Shown one piece after another: positions 1 to 9,153 of a DNA stretch of 64,000 nucleotides. The notes beneath the pieces are model-generated. The model saw nothing but the letters and a program-made list of their open reading frames with translations. It was not told the DNA's origin and did not search any database. Origin of the DNA: Rhizobium etli_C (GTDB lineage Bacteria; Pseudomonadota; Alphaproteobacteria; Rhizobiales; Rhizobiaceae); NCBI RefSeq assembly GCF_014198605.1, contig NZ_JACIHU010000005.1; one strand, given 5' to 3'. Both the position numbers and the translations under genes were made by a program. Numbering within the stretch: position 1 is the stretch's first letter; every line of letters begins with the position of its first letter.

Positions 1-28
1 ACGGCAGGACAAGAAATAAGGGAAACGA

Positions 29-568
29 ATGTCGGGACTTCTGGCGGCAAGCCGGCTGATCGATTCGGTCAGTCAAATCATGGGCAAACTTTCCGAATAT
101 ATGGTGCTGTTCTGCTGTCTGATCAGCGCCGGAAACGCCATCGTCCGTTATGCCTTCAACTACAGTTCGAACGGCTGGCTGGAAATCCAGTGGTATCTGT
201 TCGCCTTCGTCGTCATGCTCGGCGCCTCGCATGCGCTGCGCAACAATGAGCATGTCCGCGTCGACCTGATCTATGGCGCAGTGTCCGACAAGGCGAAGAT
301 CTGGATCGACATCGTCGGCCTCATCCTGTTCCTCATCCCCGTCTGCATCTTCCTCACCTGGCTCTGCTGGCCTTTCTTCGCGCTGTCCTACCGGCAGGGA
401 GAAATATCGGCCAATGCCGGCGGGCTGATCCGCTGGCCCGTCAAGCTGATCCTGGTCGCAGGCTTCGGACTGCTGTCCCTTCAGGGCGTCTCCGAGCTGA
501 TCAAGCGGATCGCCGCCCTCACCGGCTATATCAGCATCGACACAAAATACGAAAAGCCGCTGCAATAG
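29..568 (+). CDS. TRAP transporter small permease (DctQ family)
   Basis: This 179-residue integral membrane protein is the DctQ-type subunit of a tripartite ATP-independent periplasmic (TRAP) transporter. It partners the large permease and helps take up an organic acid driven by the sodium/proton gradient. Four hydrophobic segments are visible, near residues 23-45, 55-75, 92-115 and 137-158, which matches the family's size and topology. The ATG at 29 follows an AAGGG ribosome-binding site at 18-22. The stop lies 19 bases before the large permease gene, so the two form one operon. Its upstream context lies outside the window. The family call is secure; the substrate is not visible here. Confidence 0.9.
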   Translation: MSGLLAASRLIDSVSQIMGKLSEYMVLFCCLISAGNAIVRYAFNYSSNGWLEIQWYLFAFVVMLGASHALRNNEHVRVDLIYGAVSDKAKIWIDIVGLILFLIPVCIFLTWLCWPFFALSYRQGEISANAGGLIRWPVKLILVAGFGLLSLQGVSELIKRIAALTGYISIDTKYEKPLQ

Positions 569-587
569 CGCCCCGGGAGGAACGGAT

Positions 588-2078
588 TTGTTTGATTTCG
601 GCATTATTCCGCCGGCCATGTTCCTGGGCATGGTCATCTTCATGCTCTACGGCTTTCCGGTCGCCTTTTCGCTCGCCGCCGTCGGCCTGTTCTTCGGCAT
701 CATCGGCATCGCCACCGGCCATTTCAGCGAAGCCTTTCTGCAAGCGCTGCCCCTGCGCTTTTTCGGCATCGTCTCTAACGACCTGCTGCTCGCCATTCCC
801 TTCTTCACCTTCATGGGCGCGGTGCTGGAACGCTGCGGCCTTGCCGAGGATCTGCTCGAAGGCACCGGCAAGCTCTTTGGCGGCATTCCCGGCGGCCTCG
901 CCTATGCCGTCATCCTGGTGGGCGCCGTCCTCGGCGCCATCACCGGCACGGTGGCCGCCTCCGTCATCACCATGGGCGTGATCTCGCTGCCGATCATGCT
1001 GCGCTACGGTTACAGCCCGCGCCTTGCCACCGGCGTCATCGCCGCCTCCGGCACCATCACCCAGGTGATCCCGCCCTCGCTCGTGCTCGTCGTCCTCGCC
1101 GACCAGCTCGGCAGATCGGTCGGCGACATGTATCTCGGCGCGATCGGCCCCTCGATCCTGCAGGTGGCGATCTTCGTCCTCTTCATCCTTGTCATGTCGA
1201 TCATCCGGCCGAAATCGATGCCGCCGCTGCCGAAAGAGGTGCGCGGCAACCTTGACTGGGCGCTGCTCGCCAAAGTGCTGATGGGCATGGTGCCATCGAT
1301 CGTGCTGATCTTCCTGGTGCTCGGCACAATCTTCATGGGGCTCGCGACGCCGACGGAAGCCGGCGCGCTCGGCGTCGTCGGCGCCATGGCGCTCGCCGCC
1401 TTGCATCGCCGTCTCACCTGGCCGCTGATCCGCGAGGCGATGACGTCGACCACCCACATCACCTCGATGGTGGTGATGATCCTGATCGGCTCCACCTGTT
1501 TCAGCCTGGTCTTCCAGGGCATGGACGGCTCGCGCTGGATCGAGCACATGCTCTCGGGCATCCCAGGCGGCCCGGTCGGCTTCCTGATCTTCGTCAACAT
1601 CTTCATCTTCGTGCTCGCCTTCTTCCTCGATTTCTTCGAAATCGCCTTCATCGTCATCCCGATGCTCGCCCCCGTCGCCTCAGCCCTCGGCATCGACCTG
1701 ATCTGGTTCGGCGTGCTGATCTGCGTCAACATGCAGACGAGCTTCATGCATCCGCCCTTCGGCTTCGCGCTCTTCTATCTGCGCTCGATCGCCAGCAGGG
1801 ACGTCAAGACCTCCGATATCTATATGGGCGCGCTGCCCTGGGTCGGCATGCAGATCATCCTGGTGGCGATCGTGATCTTCTGGCCGCAATCGGTCACCTA
1901 CTGGCTGGACCGCGGCCCGAAGGTCGACCCGAATTCGATCAAGATCGAAGTGCCGGGCTTCGGCGGCCAGCTCGGCCTGCCACCGGTGGGCGGCGGCGGC
2001 AATGGCGCGCCGCAGATCCCCGGCCTGAACCTGCCTCCGCTCGGCTTGCCGGGAACCCCGCCGCCACCTGCGAAATAA
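588..2078 (+). CDS. TRAP transporter large permease (DctM family)
   Basis: This 496-residue DctM-type subunit forms the transport channel of the TRAP system together with the DctQ protein encoded just upstream. It has about a dozen hydrophobic helices and glycine-rich loops typical of the family, for example GGIPGGLAYAVILVGAVLG. The start is TTG at 588, preceded by GGGAGG at 575-580; no ATG fits as well. The last 40 or so residues are an unusual glycine/proline-rich cytoplasmic or periplasmic tail ending in PPPPAK, beyond the normal end of the fold. A strong inverted repeat follows the stop and separates this gene from the convergent binding-protein gene. Confidence 0.92.
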   Translation: MFDFGIIPPAMFLGMVIFMLYGFPVAFSLAAVGLFFGIIGIATGHFSEAFLQALPLRFFGIVSNDLLLAIPFFTFMGAVLERCGLAEDLLEGTGKLFGGIPGGLAYAVILVGAVLGAITGTVAASVITMGVISLPIMLRYGYSPRLATGVIAASGTITQVIPPSLVLVVLADQLGRSVGDMYLGAIGPSILQVAIFVLFILVMSIIRPKSMPPLPKEVRGNLDWALLAKVLMGMVPSIVLIFLVLGTIFMGLATPTEAGALGVVGAMALAALHRRLTWPLIREAMTSTTHITSMVVMILIGSTCFSLVFQGMDGSRWIEHMLSGIPGGPVGFLIFVNIFIFVLAFFLDFFEIAFIVIPMLAPVASALGIDLIWFGVLICVNMQTSFMHPPFGFALFYLRSIASRDVKTSDIYMGALPWVGMQIILVAIVIFWPQSVTYWLDRGPKVDPNSIKIEVPGFGGQLGLPPVGGGGNGAPQIPGLNLPPLGLPGTPPPPAK

Positions 2079-2104
2079 CTCCCCCAAAATAACAGGGTCA
2101 AAAC

Positions 2105-2136
2105 AAAACCCCGGACCAAGCGATCCGGGGTTTTGG
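2105..2136. terminator. bidirectional rho-independent terminator
   Basis: A perfect 12-bp inverted repeat (CAAAACCCCGGA at 2105-2116 and its complement at 2125-2136) with an 8-base loop sits between the convergent dctM-type gene and the dctP-type gene. A-rich and T-rich edges on both sides make it suitable for terminating transcription from either direction. Confidence 0.85.
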
Positions 2137-2168
2137 TATGCGTTCGTGTCAGGCGCCGACGGAAGCTC

Positions 2169-3275
2169 TCAGAGCTTGCCGGCCCGCTGCTGGATCATCA
2201 TGAACGTATCAAACGTGTATTCCGAGAGCTGCATCCAGAGATAGGCATCGCGCTTGAAAGCGGCCTGGTCGTCGTAGATCTTCTTGAAATACTGGTTGTT
2301 GGCCGAGATTTCGCCATAGATGCCCATGGCCGCCTGGAAGCAGGCTTCCATGATCTCCTGACTGAACGGACGCAACGTCGCGCCTTCGGCGACGAGCTGC
2401 TTCAGCGCCGTCGGGTTCTTCGTGTCGTATTTCGCCAGCATGTTGGTGTTGGCGAAGGCGCAGGCGTCGGTGAGCGCGGCCTGGTAGTGCTTCGGCAGGT
2501 TGCTCCATTTGTCGAGGTTGAAGAACGCATGCACCGTCGGGCCGCCTTCCCACCAGCCCGGATAATAGTAATATTTCGCCACCTTGTGGAAGCCGAGCTT
2601 CAGATCGTCATAGGGACCGACGAATTCCGCCGCATCGATCGTGCCCTTTTCGAGCGCCGGGTAGATGTCGCCGCCGGCGATCTGCTGCGGGATGACGCCG
2701 ACCTTCTCCATGACGCGGCCGGCAAGGCCGGCGATGCGCATCTTGACACCCTTCAGGTCATCGAGCGTATTGATTTCCTTGCGGAACCAGCCACCCATCT
2801 GTGCGCCGGTATTGCCGGCCGGCAATGCATACATGCCCTGTGTGGCATAAAACTCGTTCATCAGCTTGTTGCCGTTGCCGTCACTAAACCAGGCATTGGT
2901 CAGGCGGCTGTTGAGGCCGAAGGGGATCGCCGTTCCGATGGCGTAGGTCGGATCCTTGCCGACGAAATAATAGGAGGTGGTGTGGGCTGCCTCGACCGTG
3001 CCGGCAGCCACCGCATCGACGGCCTGCAGACCCGGCACGACTTCACCGGCCGCGAAAGGCTGGATGGTGAAATTGCCGTCGGTTGCGGCGGCAACATGCT
3101 TGGCGATGTCTTCGGCACCGCCATAGATCGTATCCAAGCTCTTCGGAAACGACGACGTCATGCGCCACGCGATCTTCGGATTCTCCTGCGCGATCGCAGG
3201 CGCTGCCAATGCCGTTGCGGCAACCGCGCCGGCCCCGGCGGTTCCCGCGTTCTTGAAAAACGAACGACGATCCAT
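2169..3275 (-). CDS. TRAP transporter periplasmic substrate-binding protein (DctP/TakP-like)
   Basis: This 368-residue protein binds the ligand of a TRAP transporter in the periplasm. The N-terminus MDRRSFFKNAG is a twin-arginine signal followed by a hydrophobic alanine stretch and an APAIAQ cleavage site. The mature part begins with the SFPKSLDTIYGGAED-type stretch found in TakP, the Rhodobacter 2-oxo-acid-binding protein, so a 2-oxo acid or related carboxylate is a reasonable ligand (inference). The ATG at 3275 is chosen over an upstream in-frame start because GGAGG lies just before it and the signal peptide begins there. It is convergent with the dctQM-type operon, and no other membrane subunits are in view, so those two are its likely partners. 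Confidence 0.88.
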   Translation of the reverse strand: MDRRSFFKNAGTAGAGAVAATALAAPAIAQENPKIAWRMTSSFPKSLDTIYGGAEDIAKHVAAATDGNFTIQPFAAGEVVPGLQAVDAVAAGTVEAAHTTSYYFVGKDPTYAIGTAIPFGLNSRLTNAWFSDGNGNKLMNEFYATQGMYALPAGNTGAQMGGWFRKEINTLDDLKGVKMRIAGLAGRVMEKVGVIPQQIAGGDIYPALEKGTIDAAEFVGPYDDLKLGFHKVAKYYYYPGWWEGGPTVHAFFNLDKWSNLPKHYQAALTDACAFANTNMLAKYDTKNPTALKQLVAEGATLRPFSQEIMEACFQAAMGIYGEISANNQYFKKIYDDQAAFKRDAYLWMQLSEYTFDTFMMIQQRAGKL

Positions 3276-3566
3276 CAAAAACCTCCCGTATAGATGGCAC
3301 TGCGCGGCCAATCTTCACCCCTACCCGCAGCGAGGGCAGAGCTAAGCATGGCGAGGGCCGCGATTCAAGCTCTAGTCTATTAGCCTTTGGCATCAAGACG
3401 GCAATAAGGCAACACGCAGGCACCCATCAAAATCAGCAGCTTAGCCGCGAGGACAGACGCCACGACGAGGCGCTGGCGGAAATCGGCCGCCAGCTGCAGC
3501 CAAACGTTGACTTCGCGGCCATTCTGGCGGCAGAAACGACAAGCAGAAGATTTCACCGGGGCGAAC

Positions 3567-4346
3567 ATGACGAAACCGATCGTTGCCATTCCTGCCGATA
3601 TCCGCAGCTTCGACGGCGCGACCTGGCACGCCGTGCAGCATCAATATGTCAGCGCCGCATTGAATGCGGCCGGCGTCATGGCCTTTGTCATCCCGGCTTT
3701 CGAGTCGGGCTTCGACACCGACGCAATCCTCGACCGCATCGATGGTCTGCTCGTATCGGGCTCGGCCAGCAATGTGCATCCTTCGCTTTACGGCGCCGAG
3801 GCGAATGACAAGGACGGTCCCTTCGATCCCGCCCGCGACGCCACAAGCCTGCCGCTCATCCGCCGCGCCATCGATCGCGCCATCCCGCTGCTCGCCATCT
3901 GCCGCGGCATTCAGGAGCTGAATGTCGCTCTCGGCGGCTCGCTGGCAAGCGAGATCCACGAGCAGCCCGGCATCTGGGACCATCGCCGGCCAGAAGGCGT
4001 CGACCGCGACGGCATGTACGCCATCCGCCAGACTGTCCACGTCAAAGAAGGGTCCTGCATTGCCGGCATCCTCGGCCCGGGCGATATTCGCGTCAACTCA
4101 CTGCATCGTCAGGCGATCGCCAGGACCGCGCCGCGCCTGCAGGTGGAGGCCACCGCTGAGGACGGTACCGTGGAGGCCGTTTCCGTCATCGATGCCAAGG
4201 CCTTCGCCGTCGGCGTGCAATGGCATCCGGAATATTGGGCCGAAACCGACAAGACGTCGAACCGGCTGTTTGCCGCCTTCGGCGACGCCGTTCGCAGTTA
4301 TGCCGCCGCCAAACCGCCCGTGACCGCGGCGCAGGCAATCGCCTGA
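3567..4346 (+). CDS. class I glutamine amidotransferase, gamma-glutamyl-GABA hydrolase type (PuuD family)
   Basis: This 259-residue cytoplasmic hydrolase is of the peptidase C26 type. The nucleophile elbow AICRGIQE carries Cys112, and the GVQWHPE motif carries His220 and Glu222, completing the catalytic triad. Such enzymes cleave gamma-glutamyl amides, for example gamma-glutamyl-GABA in putrescine breakdown. No other puu genes are nearby, so the substrate is uncertain. The ATG at 3567 is preferred because the protein then begins directly with the first beta-strand (MTKPIVAIPADI); an upstream in-frame start would add 20 non-conserved residues. It stands alone between the TRAP binding-protein gene and a convergent dehydrogenase. 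Confidence 0.87.
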   Translation: MTKPIVAIPADIRSFDGATWHAVQHQYVSAALNAAGVMAFVIPAFESGFDTDAILDRIDGLLVSGSASNVHPSLYGAEANDKDGPFDPARDATSLPLIRRAIDRAIPLLAICRGIQELNVALGGSLASEIHEQPGIWDHRRPEGVDRDGMYAIRQTVHVKEGSCIAGILGPGDIRVNSLHRQAIARTAPRLQVEATAEDGTVEAVSVIDAKAFAVGVQWHPEYWAETDKTSNRLFAAFGDAVRSYAAAKPPVTAAQAIA

Positions 4347-4388
4347 CCACTGGCCAAGTCAAGCGGGCCAGCTTGAACCATCGCGTCT

Positions 4389-5345
4389 CTAAACCTTTTG
4401 CGGTGTCTCCGGCACCGGCGTCAGCGCCGTTCCCTTCTCGAACCAGGCAATCAGATTGTCGGCCACCAGATCGGCCATCGCATTGCGCGTGGGCACCGAG
4501 GCCGAGGCGACGTGCGGCAGCAGCACGGCGTTGGCCGGTTCCATGAGCGTCGCCGGCACGGTCGGCTCTTCATAAAAGACGTCGAGGCCGGCCGCACCGA
4601 GCGCACCTGACGCAAGAGCCGCACTCAGCGCCTCTTCATCCACCGTCCAGCCGCGGCCGACATTGACGAGGATGCCGTTCGGACCGAGAGCGGCGAGGAT
4701 ATCGGCATCGATCGTCTTGTGCGTCTGGGGCGTCTTCGGAACGATGGCGATCAATGTGTCCACCGCCTCGGCCAGTCCCTTCAGCGTCGGGTAATATTCA
4801 TAGGGCGCATCGGCATGGCGCGACCGTGTGTGATAGCTGATCTTCACCTTGAACGGCTCCAGCCGCTTGGCAATCTCGAGCCCGATGCGGCCGAGGCCGT
4901 AGAGCCCGACGTGACGGCCCTTGAGCGAGAAACGCGACAAGGGATAGGCCGTGCCCGGCTTCCAGTTGCCCGAGCGCAGCCAGGCCTCGGCCCGCGGCAA
5001 TTCGCGGATCGTGTTCAAGAGCAGGCCGATCGCCGTGTCGGCAACCTCGTCGTTCAGAACGTCAGGCGTATTGGTGACGACGATGCCCTTTTCGGCCGCC
5101 CGTTTTACATCCATTCCGTCATAACCGACGCCGAAACTGGCGATCACCTCGACGCCAGGCAGCTGGTCCATCCAGGCGCCTGGAAAGGCGCCGGAGACGG
5201 CGACGCCGCGGATGCGGCCGGCTGTCTCGCCGTCGAGCGCCAGCTTCTCCTCGCGGGCGACGGCAATGATCTCAAAACGATCCTTCAGCCTTTCGAGAAC
5301 ACGCTCGTGTATCTTCCCAGGAACGAGAATGGCGATGCGGGACAT
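4389..5345 (-). CDS. D-isomer-specific 2-hydroxyacid dehydrogenase (glyoxylate/hydroxypyruvate reductase-like)
   Basis: This 318-residue NAD(P)-dependent enzyme interconverts 2-oxo acids and D-2-hydroxy acids. The Rossmann motif GLYGLGRIG is near residues 146-154, the substrate-binding arginine is in VNVGRGWTVDEE, and the catalytic histidine is in LLPHVASAS near the end. These resemble the GhrB/hydroxypyruvate-reductase branch. The gene starts 27 bases downstream of the LacI-family gene on the same strand, so the two are probably co-transcribed and the regulator probably controls it. The physiological substrate cannot be read from sequence; glyoxylate or hydroxypyruvate, or a sugar-acid intermediate, are candidates. 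Confidence 0.88.
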   Translation of the reverse strand: MSRIAILVPGKIHERVLERLKDRFEIIAVAREEKLALDGETAGRIRGVAVSGAFPGAWMDQLPGVEVIASFGVGYDGMDVKRAAEKGIVVTNTPDVLNDEVADTAIGLLLNTIRELPRAEAWLRSGNWKPGTAYPLSRFSLKGRHVGLYGLGRIGLEIAKRLEPFKVKISYHTRSRHADAPYEYYPTLKGLAEAVDTLIAIVPKTPQTHKTIDADILAALGPNGILVNVGRGWTVDEEALSAALASGALGAAGLDVFYEEPTVPATLMEPANAVLLPHVASASVPTRNAMADLVADNLIAWFEKGTALTPVPETPQKV

Positions 5346-5372
5346 GGCTTTTCCTCTTGGACGGGGTCTGGT

Positions 5373-6395
5373 TCAGGCGCGGGGCCGATGAGGACTGGTC
5401 GACTGGCGGATGCGCATTTCCGGCTTGATGAGATGCATGCCGTCAGGTTCGTGACTGCCGGCGAGACGATCGAGAAGCGCGCGCGCAGCCAGGCGGCCGA
5501 CTTCGGTCTGGCCGTTCCAGACGGTCGTCAGCGCCGGTGTGGCGATCGAAGCTTCCTCGAGATCGTCATAGCCGGTGACGGAAATGTCGCGCCCCGGCAC
5601 CAGTCCGGCACGGGCAATGCCGTTCATCAGGCCGATGGCGACGAGATCGTTCCAGCAGACGGCCGCCGTCGGCTTCTGCGGCAGCGAGAGGAAGTGCACC
5701 GCGGCCTCGAAACCGCCCTGCTTCGAGCGCGGGCCGGGAATGCGCAGGTTCGGATCGACTTCGATGCCGGCCTTGCGCAGCGCATTGACATAACCCTGGT
5801 AGCGGTCACGGCCGGTGGACGTCTGGTCCGTGCCGCCGATCATCGCGATCGAGCGGTGACCGAGGCCGATCAGGTGGTTGGTGGCAAGTGAAATGCCGTA
5901 ACTGTCGTCACCGCGATAGGTCGGCAGCTCCAGACCGTCCATCGAGCGGGCGACGAGGATTGCCGGCATGCCGTTTTCCTCCGCCAGCTGCAGATCTTCC
6001 GGCGGCGTGCCGATCGCCGGCGACATGATGACGCCGTCGCCGCCGAGCTGCAGGAGCGTTTCGATGAAGGTGCGCTGCTTTTCGACATTGTCGTAATGGT
6101 TGGAAAGGATGAAGGTGTGGCGGCTGCGATCGAGCTCGCTTTCGATCGCCTTCAGGATCTCGCCGTAGAAGGGGTTCATGATGTCGTGCACGACGACGCC
6201 GATGATGCCGGAGCGCGAGGTGCGCAGGCTGGCGGCACGGCGATTGTAGATGTAGCCGAGCGCGCGCGCCTGCTCCTTGATCTTCTCCCGCGTATTGCCG
6301 GCGACCAGCGGGCTGTCGCGCAAGGCGAGCGATACGGTCGCCGTTGAAATGCCGAGCGTTTCGGCGATTGTCGAGAGCTTGATCTTCTGGACCAC
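5373..6395 (-). CDS. LacI-family transcriptional regulator
   Basis: This 340-residue repressor-type protein has an N-terminal helix-turn-helix (KLSTIAETLGISTATVSLAL, about residues 5-24) and the LacI hinge, followed by a periplasmic-binding-protein-like sensor domain containing GIIGVVVHDIMNPFYGEI. The start is taken as GTG at 6395, because GGAGGAGG lies four bases before it; an upstream in-frame ATG at 6416 overlaps that site. It precedes the 2-hydroxyacid dehydrogenase gene by 27 bases and likely regulates it together with itself. The effector is unknown, perhaps a sugar acid or hydroxy acid. Confidence 0.9.
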   Translation of the reverse strand: MVQKIKLSTIAETLGISTATVSLALRDSPLVAGNTREKIKEQARALGYIYNRRAASLRTSRSGIIGVVVHDIMNPFYGEILKAIESELDRSRHTFILSNHYDNVEKQRTFIETLLQLGGDGVIMSPAIGTPPEDLQLAEENGMPAILVARSMDGLELPTYRGDDSYGISLATNHLIGLGHRSIAMIGGTDQTSTGRDRYQGYVNALRKAGIEVDPNLRIPGPRSKQGGFEAAVHFLSLPQKPTAAVCWNDLVAIGLMNGIARAGLVPGRDISVTGYDDLEEASIATPALTTVWNGQTEVGRLAARALLDRLAGSHEPDGMHLIKPEMRIRQSTSPHRPRA

Positions 6396-6463
6396 GTGTC
6401 CTCCTCCAGGCAGCACGCAAGACAGCAGACCGCGTCGGAAAACCGGCGCGGTCCCTTAAAATG

Positions 6464-6473
6464 TTTAATTAAA
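6464..6473. promoter_or_regulatory. candidate operator upstream of the LacI-family gene
   Basis: TTTAATTAAA is a perfect 10-base palindrome in an A/T-rich patch about 70 bases upstream of the LacI-family start. It could be an autoregulatory operator, but A/T-rich promoter DNA gives such short palindromes easily, so support is weak. Confidence 0.3.
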
Positions 6474-6514
6474 AGATTTAACAGGCGGAAGCAATTCGTC
6501 TTTTCAGCGAAATT

Positions 6515-7027
6515 TCAGTCTTCATCAGGTTCTTCCAAAGGAAGCGCTTCGGCCTGCAGATTGGCGTCGATCGCCTTCAGCAGACGCACGAGATTGCGGA
6601 TTTCCTTTTCTGAAAATTCTAGCGTCGCCAGCCTGTCGCAGGCCGAGGCCGCCATCTCGATCGCCCGCACGCTGTCACGGCCGAGCGCCGTCAGATAGAC
6701 CTTGGTCAGGCGCGCATCCTCGGCGTCGGGCTTGCGCTCGAGGAAACCCTGCGCCTCCATGCGGCCGATCGTGCGGGTCATCGTCGGCGCCTTGACGCCG
6801 AGCTTTTGGGCAAGGCCGCCCGCCGTCATGCCGTCGCTCTCGGCGAGCGAGAGAATGACGCCGTCCTGGCCGGCATAGAGGCCGCTTTCGAACAGGTTGC
6901 GCGACAGCACCGTACGCATGGAACGAGCCGCCTGGGTCAGCGCCGGCGAGAGATCGACGAGCGTATACTCCGTCTGGTCCTTCTTCTTGGACTTGCTCTT
7001 CTTGCCGTCCTTATGCTTCTTTCCCAT
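6515..7027 (-). CDS. MarR-family transcriptional regulator
   Basis: This 170-residue protein has a winged helix typical of MarR regulators (LAQKLGVKAPTMTRTIGRMEAQGFLERKPD), with the recognition helix around residues 90-110 and a basic wing including DARLTKVYLT. The N-terminus is unusual: a lysine-rich segment, KKHKDGKKSKSKKKD, precedes the first helix. The start at 7027 is chosen because AAAGGG lies six bases upstream; an ATG two codons earlier overlaps that site. It is divergent from the creatininase-family gene (85-base gap), a plausible target. The ligand is unknown. Confidence 0.85.
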   Translation of the reverse strand: MGKKHKDGKKSKSKKKDQTEYTLVDLSPALTQAARSMRTVLSRNLFESGLYAGQDGVILSLAESDGMTAGGLAQKLGVKAPTMTRTIGRMEAQGFLERKPDAEDARLTKVYLTALGRDSVRAIEMAASACDRLATLEFSEKEIRNLVRLLKAIDANLQAEALPLEEPDED

Positions 7028-7112
7028 AGCCATCCCTTTGATCTTTAAGCCCCGACGCCGCTGCGATATGACATTGCCCAGGATCTCGTCATAAACAAGA
7101 GGCAACGACCGG

Positions 7113-7895
7113 ATGATGACGCCTTCGCCCCGCTTCGACGAAAGCCGCCCGGCCCCTGCCCCGCGCCGCGCCATCGCCGTGCTGCCGCTTGGTGCTCATG
7201 AGCAGCACGGCCCTCACCTGCCCTTCGAAACCGACACGCTGATTGCCGAAGGCATCGCCCAACGATTGAAGGCGGCCCTGCCCGCCGGTCTGCCGGTCAC
7301 CTTCCTGCCCGCCGAATCGGTCGGCTACTCCATAGAGCATATGGATGTTGAAGGAACGAAGACGCTCACCTTCGACGAGGCGGTTCACCGCTGGCTCGGC
7401 ATCGCCGAAGGCCTGGCCAAGCAGGATATCCGTAAATTGGTGATGCTGAACGCCCATGGCGGCAACTCACCTCTGATGACCATCGTCGCGACCGAGGCGC
7501 GGGTCCGCTTTGCCATGCTGGCCGTGGCGACGAGTTGGACCCGCTTCGGCCTGCCGGACGGGGTGATCCCTCCCGGGGAAAAGGCGATCGGCATTCATGG
7601 CGGCGATATCGAGACCTCGGTCATGCTGGCGCTTCATCCTGACAGGGTCGATATGGCGAAGGCTGCAGATTTCCCTTCGCGTCAGACGGAATTTGCCGAA
7701 CGCTTCAAACACCTGCGCGCCTACGGGCCGCACGCCTTCGGCTGGAAGATGTCGGATCTCAATGCCGAAGGCGTGGCAGGCAATGCCATGGCGGCGACGG
7801 CTGAAAAGGGCGAGGCGCTGATTGCCCATGCGGTAAGGGGCCTGGTGGAGCTGCTGGAAGATGTCGATGCCTTCGACGTCGGCGAACTCCGGTGA
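7113..7895 (+). CDS. creatininase-family amidohydrolase
   Basis: This 260-residue protein has the metal-binding signature of the creatininase family: LPLGAHEQHGPHLPFETDT gives Glu30, His32 and Asp41, and NAHGGNS supplies a later ligand. Members cut cyclic or linear amides such as creatinine, formamidopyrimidines or peptide tails. The substrate here cannot be told. It is divergent from the MarR-family gene and is not part of an obvious pathway operon. There are two adjacent start codons at 7113 and 7116; the first is used. Confidence 0.85.
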   Translation: MMTPSPRFDESRPAPAPRRAIAVLPLGAHEQHGPHLPFETDTLIAEGIAQRLKAALPAGLPVTFLPAESVGYSIEHMDVEGTKTLTFDEAVHRWLGIAEGLAKQDIRKLVMLNAHGGNSPLMTIVATEARVRFAMLAVATSWTRFGLPDGVIPPGEKAIGIHGGDIETSVMLALHPDRVDMAKAADFPSRQTEFAERFKHLRAYGPHAFGWKMSDLNAEGVAGNAMAATAEKGEALIAHAVRGLVELLEDVDAFDVGELR

Positions 7896-7926
7896 AGACG
7901 GATCCGCACCGGCAGATGACGTGATC

Positions 7927-7940
7927 TTATAACATTATAA
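7927..7940. promoter_or_regulatory. candidate Zur-type (zinc repressor) operator
   Basis: TTATAACATTATAA lies about 100 bases before the CobW-family start. It consists of two TTATAA half-sites and resembles the A/T-rich dyads bound by Zur in proteobacteria. Many COG0523 GTPases with histidine-rich loops are under Zur control, which is why this is proposed. The match is by eye only. Confidence 0.4.
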
Positions 7941-8037
7941 AACCCTTTGAACTGCCGCGCCCATGCCATTATATGAGACCAACCGTTTAAGCAGCCGATC
8001 CAAAACGCTCGGCCCACGCCTAATCCTAGAGGTTCTC

Positions 8038-9153
8038 ATGACCGACGCGACAGCCACCCTGAAGCCCATTCCCGTCACCGTGCTCACCGGTTATCTCGGT
8101 GCCGGCAAGACGACGTTGCTCAACCGCATCCTGTCGGAGAATCACGGCAAGAAATATGCGGTCATCGTCAATGAATTCGGCGAGATCGGCATCGACAACG
8201 ACCTGATCGTCGAGTCGGATGAAGAGATCTACGAGATGAACAATGGCTGCGTCTGTTGCACGGTGCGCGGCGACCTGATCCGCGTCGTCGAAGGCCTGAT
8301 GCGCCGTCCCGGCCGCTTCGACGGCATCATCGTCGAAACGACGGGCCTTGCCGATCCCGTGCCGGTCGCCCAGACCTTCTTCATGGATGACGACGTGCGC
8401 GCCAAGACCGAGCTCGACGCCGTCATCGCTCTCGTCGACGCCAAGCACCTGCCGCTGCGCCTGAAGGACAGCCGCGAGGCCGAAGACCAGATCGCCTTCG
8501 CCGACGTTGTCGTCATCAACAAGAGCGACCTGGTGACCGCGGAAGAACTTGACGTGATCGAAGACATCGTCCGCGCCATCAACCCGGCCGCCCGCGTCTA
8601 CAAGACCAGCCGCTCCGGCGTCGACCTCGCCCGCGTGCTCGACCAGGGCGCCTTCAATCTGGAGCGTGCGCTCGAAAACGATCCGCATTTCCTCGAGCAC
8701 GGCCATGACGACCACGTTTGCGGCCCGGATTGCGATCATCATCACCATGATCACGATCATCAGCATGATGATCCCGACCACCACCATCACGATCACGATC
8801 ATGATCATGACCACGGCCATCATCATCATGGCGCCATGTCGGCGATCCACGATGTGACGGTGCAGTCGGTGTCGCTGCGCGGCGGTGAGATGAACCCCGA
8901 GCGCTTCTTCCCCTGGATCCAGAAAATCACCCAGATGCAGGGACCGAACATTCTGCGCCTCAAGGGCATCATCGCCTTCAAGGACGATCCCGAGCGTTAC
9001 GTCGTCCAGGGCGTGCACATGATCATCGAGGGCGATCACCAGCGGCCGTGGAAGGACGGCGAGAAGCATGAGAGCCGTCTCGTCTTCATCGGCCGCGATC
9101 TCGACCGCGAAAAGCTCGAGGCCTCCTTCAAGGCCTGCGAGGCGGCCGCCTGA
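8038..9153 (+). CDS. CobW/COG0523-family GTPase with histidine-rich metal-binding loop
   Basis: This 371-residue P-loop GTPase belongs to the metal-chaperone family. Visible are the Walker A motif GYLGAGKTT (residues 18-26), the metal site CVCC (71-74) that defines the family, and the guanine-specificity motif NKSD (161-164). Residues 221-264 form a loop made almost wholly of His and Asp, able to bind several Zn or similar ions, followed by the CobW C-terminal domain. The ATG at 8038 has AGAGG upstream, and an earlier in-frame ATG adds only non-conserved residues. The stop overlaps the start of the WD40 gene, so the two are translationally coupled. No cobalamin genes are near, so zinc allocation under deficiency is more likely than cobalt insertion (inference). 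Confidence 0.92.
   Translation: MTDATATLKPIPVTVLTGYLGAGKTTLLNRILSENHGKKYAVIVNEFGEIGIDNDLIVESDEEIYEMNNGCVCCTVRGDLIRVVEGLMRRPGRFDGIIVETTGLADPVPVAQTFFMDDDVRAKTELDAVIALVDAKHLPLRLKDSREAEDQIAFADVVVINKSDLVTAEELDVIEDIVRAINPAARVYKTSRSGVDLARVLDQGAFNLERALENDPHFLEHGHDDHVCGPDCDHHHHDHDHQHDDPDHHHHDHDHDHDHGHHHHGAMSAIHDVTVQSVSLRGGEMNPERFFPWIQKITQMQGPNILRLKGIIAFKDDPERYVVQGVHMIIEGDHQRPWKDGEKHESRLVFIGRDLDREKLEASFKACEAAA

Noticed and set aside
8735..8835. Repeated CAT/GAT triplets that look like a microsatellite
   Set aside because: They encode the His/Asp metal-binding loop of the CobW-family protein in frame, a known feature of that family.
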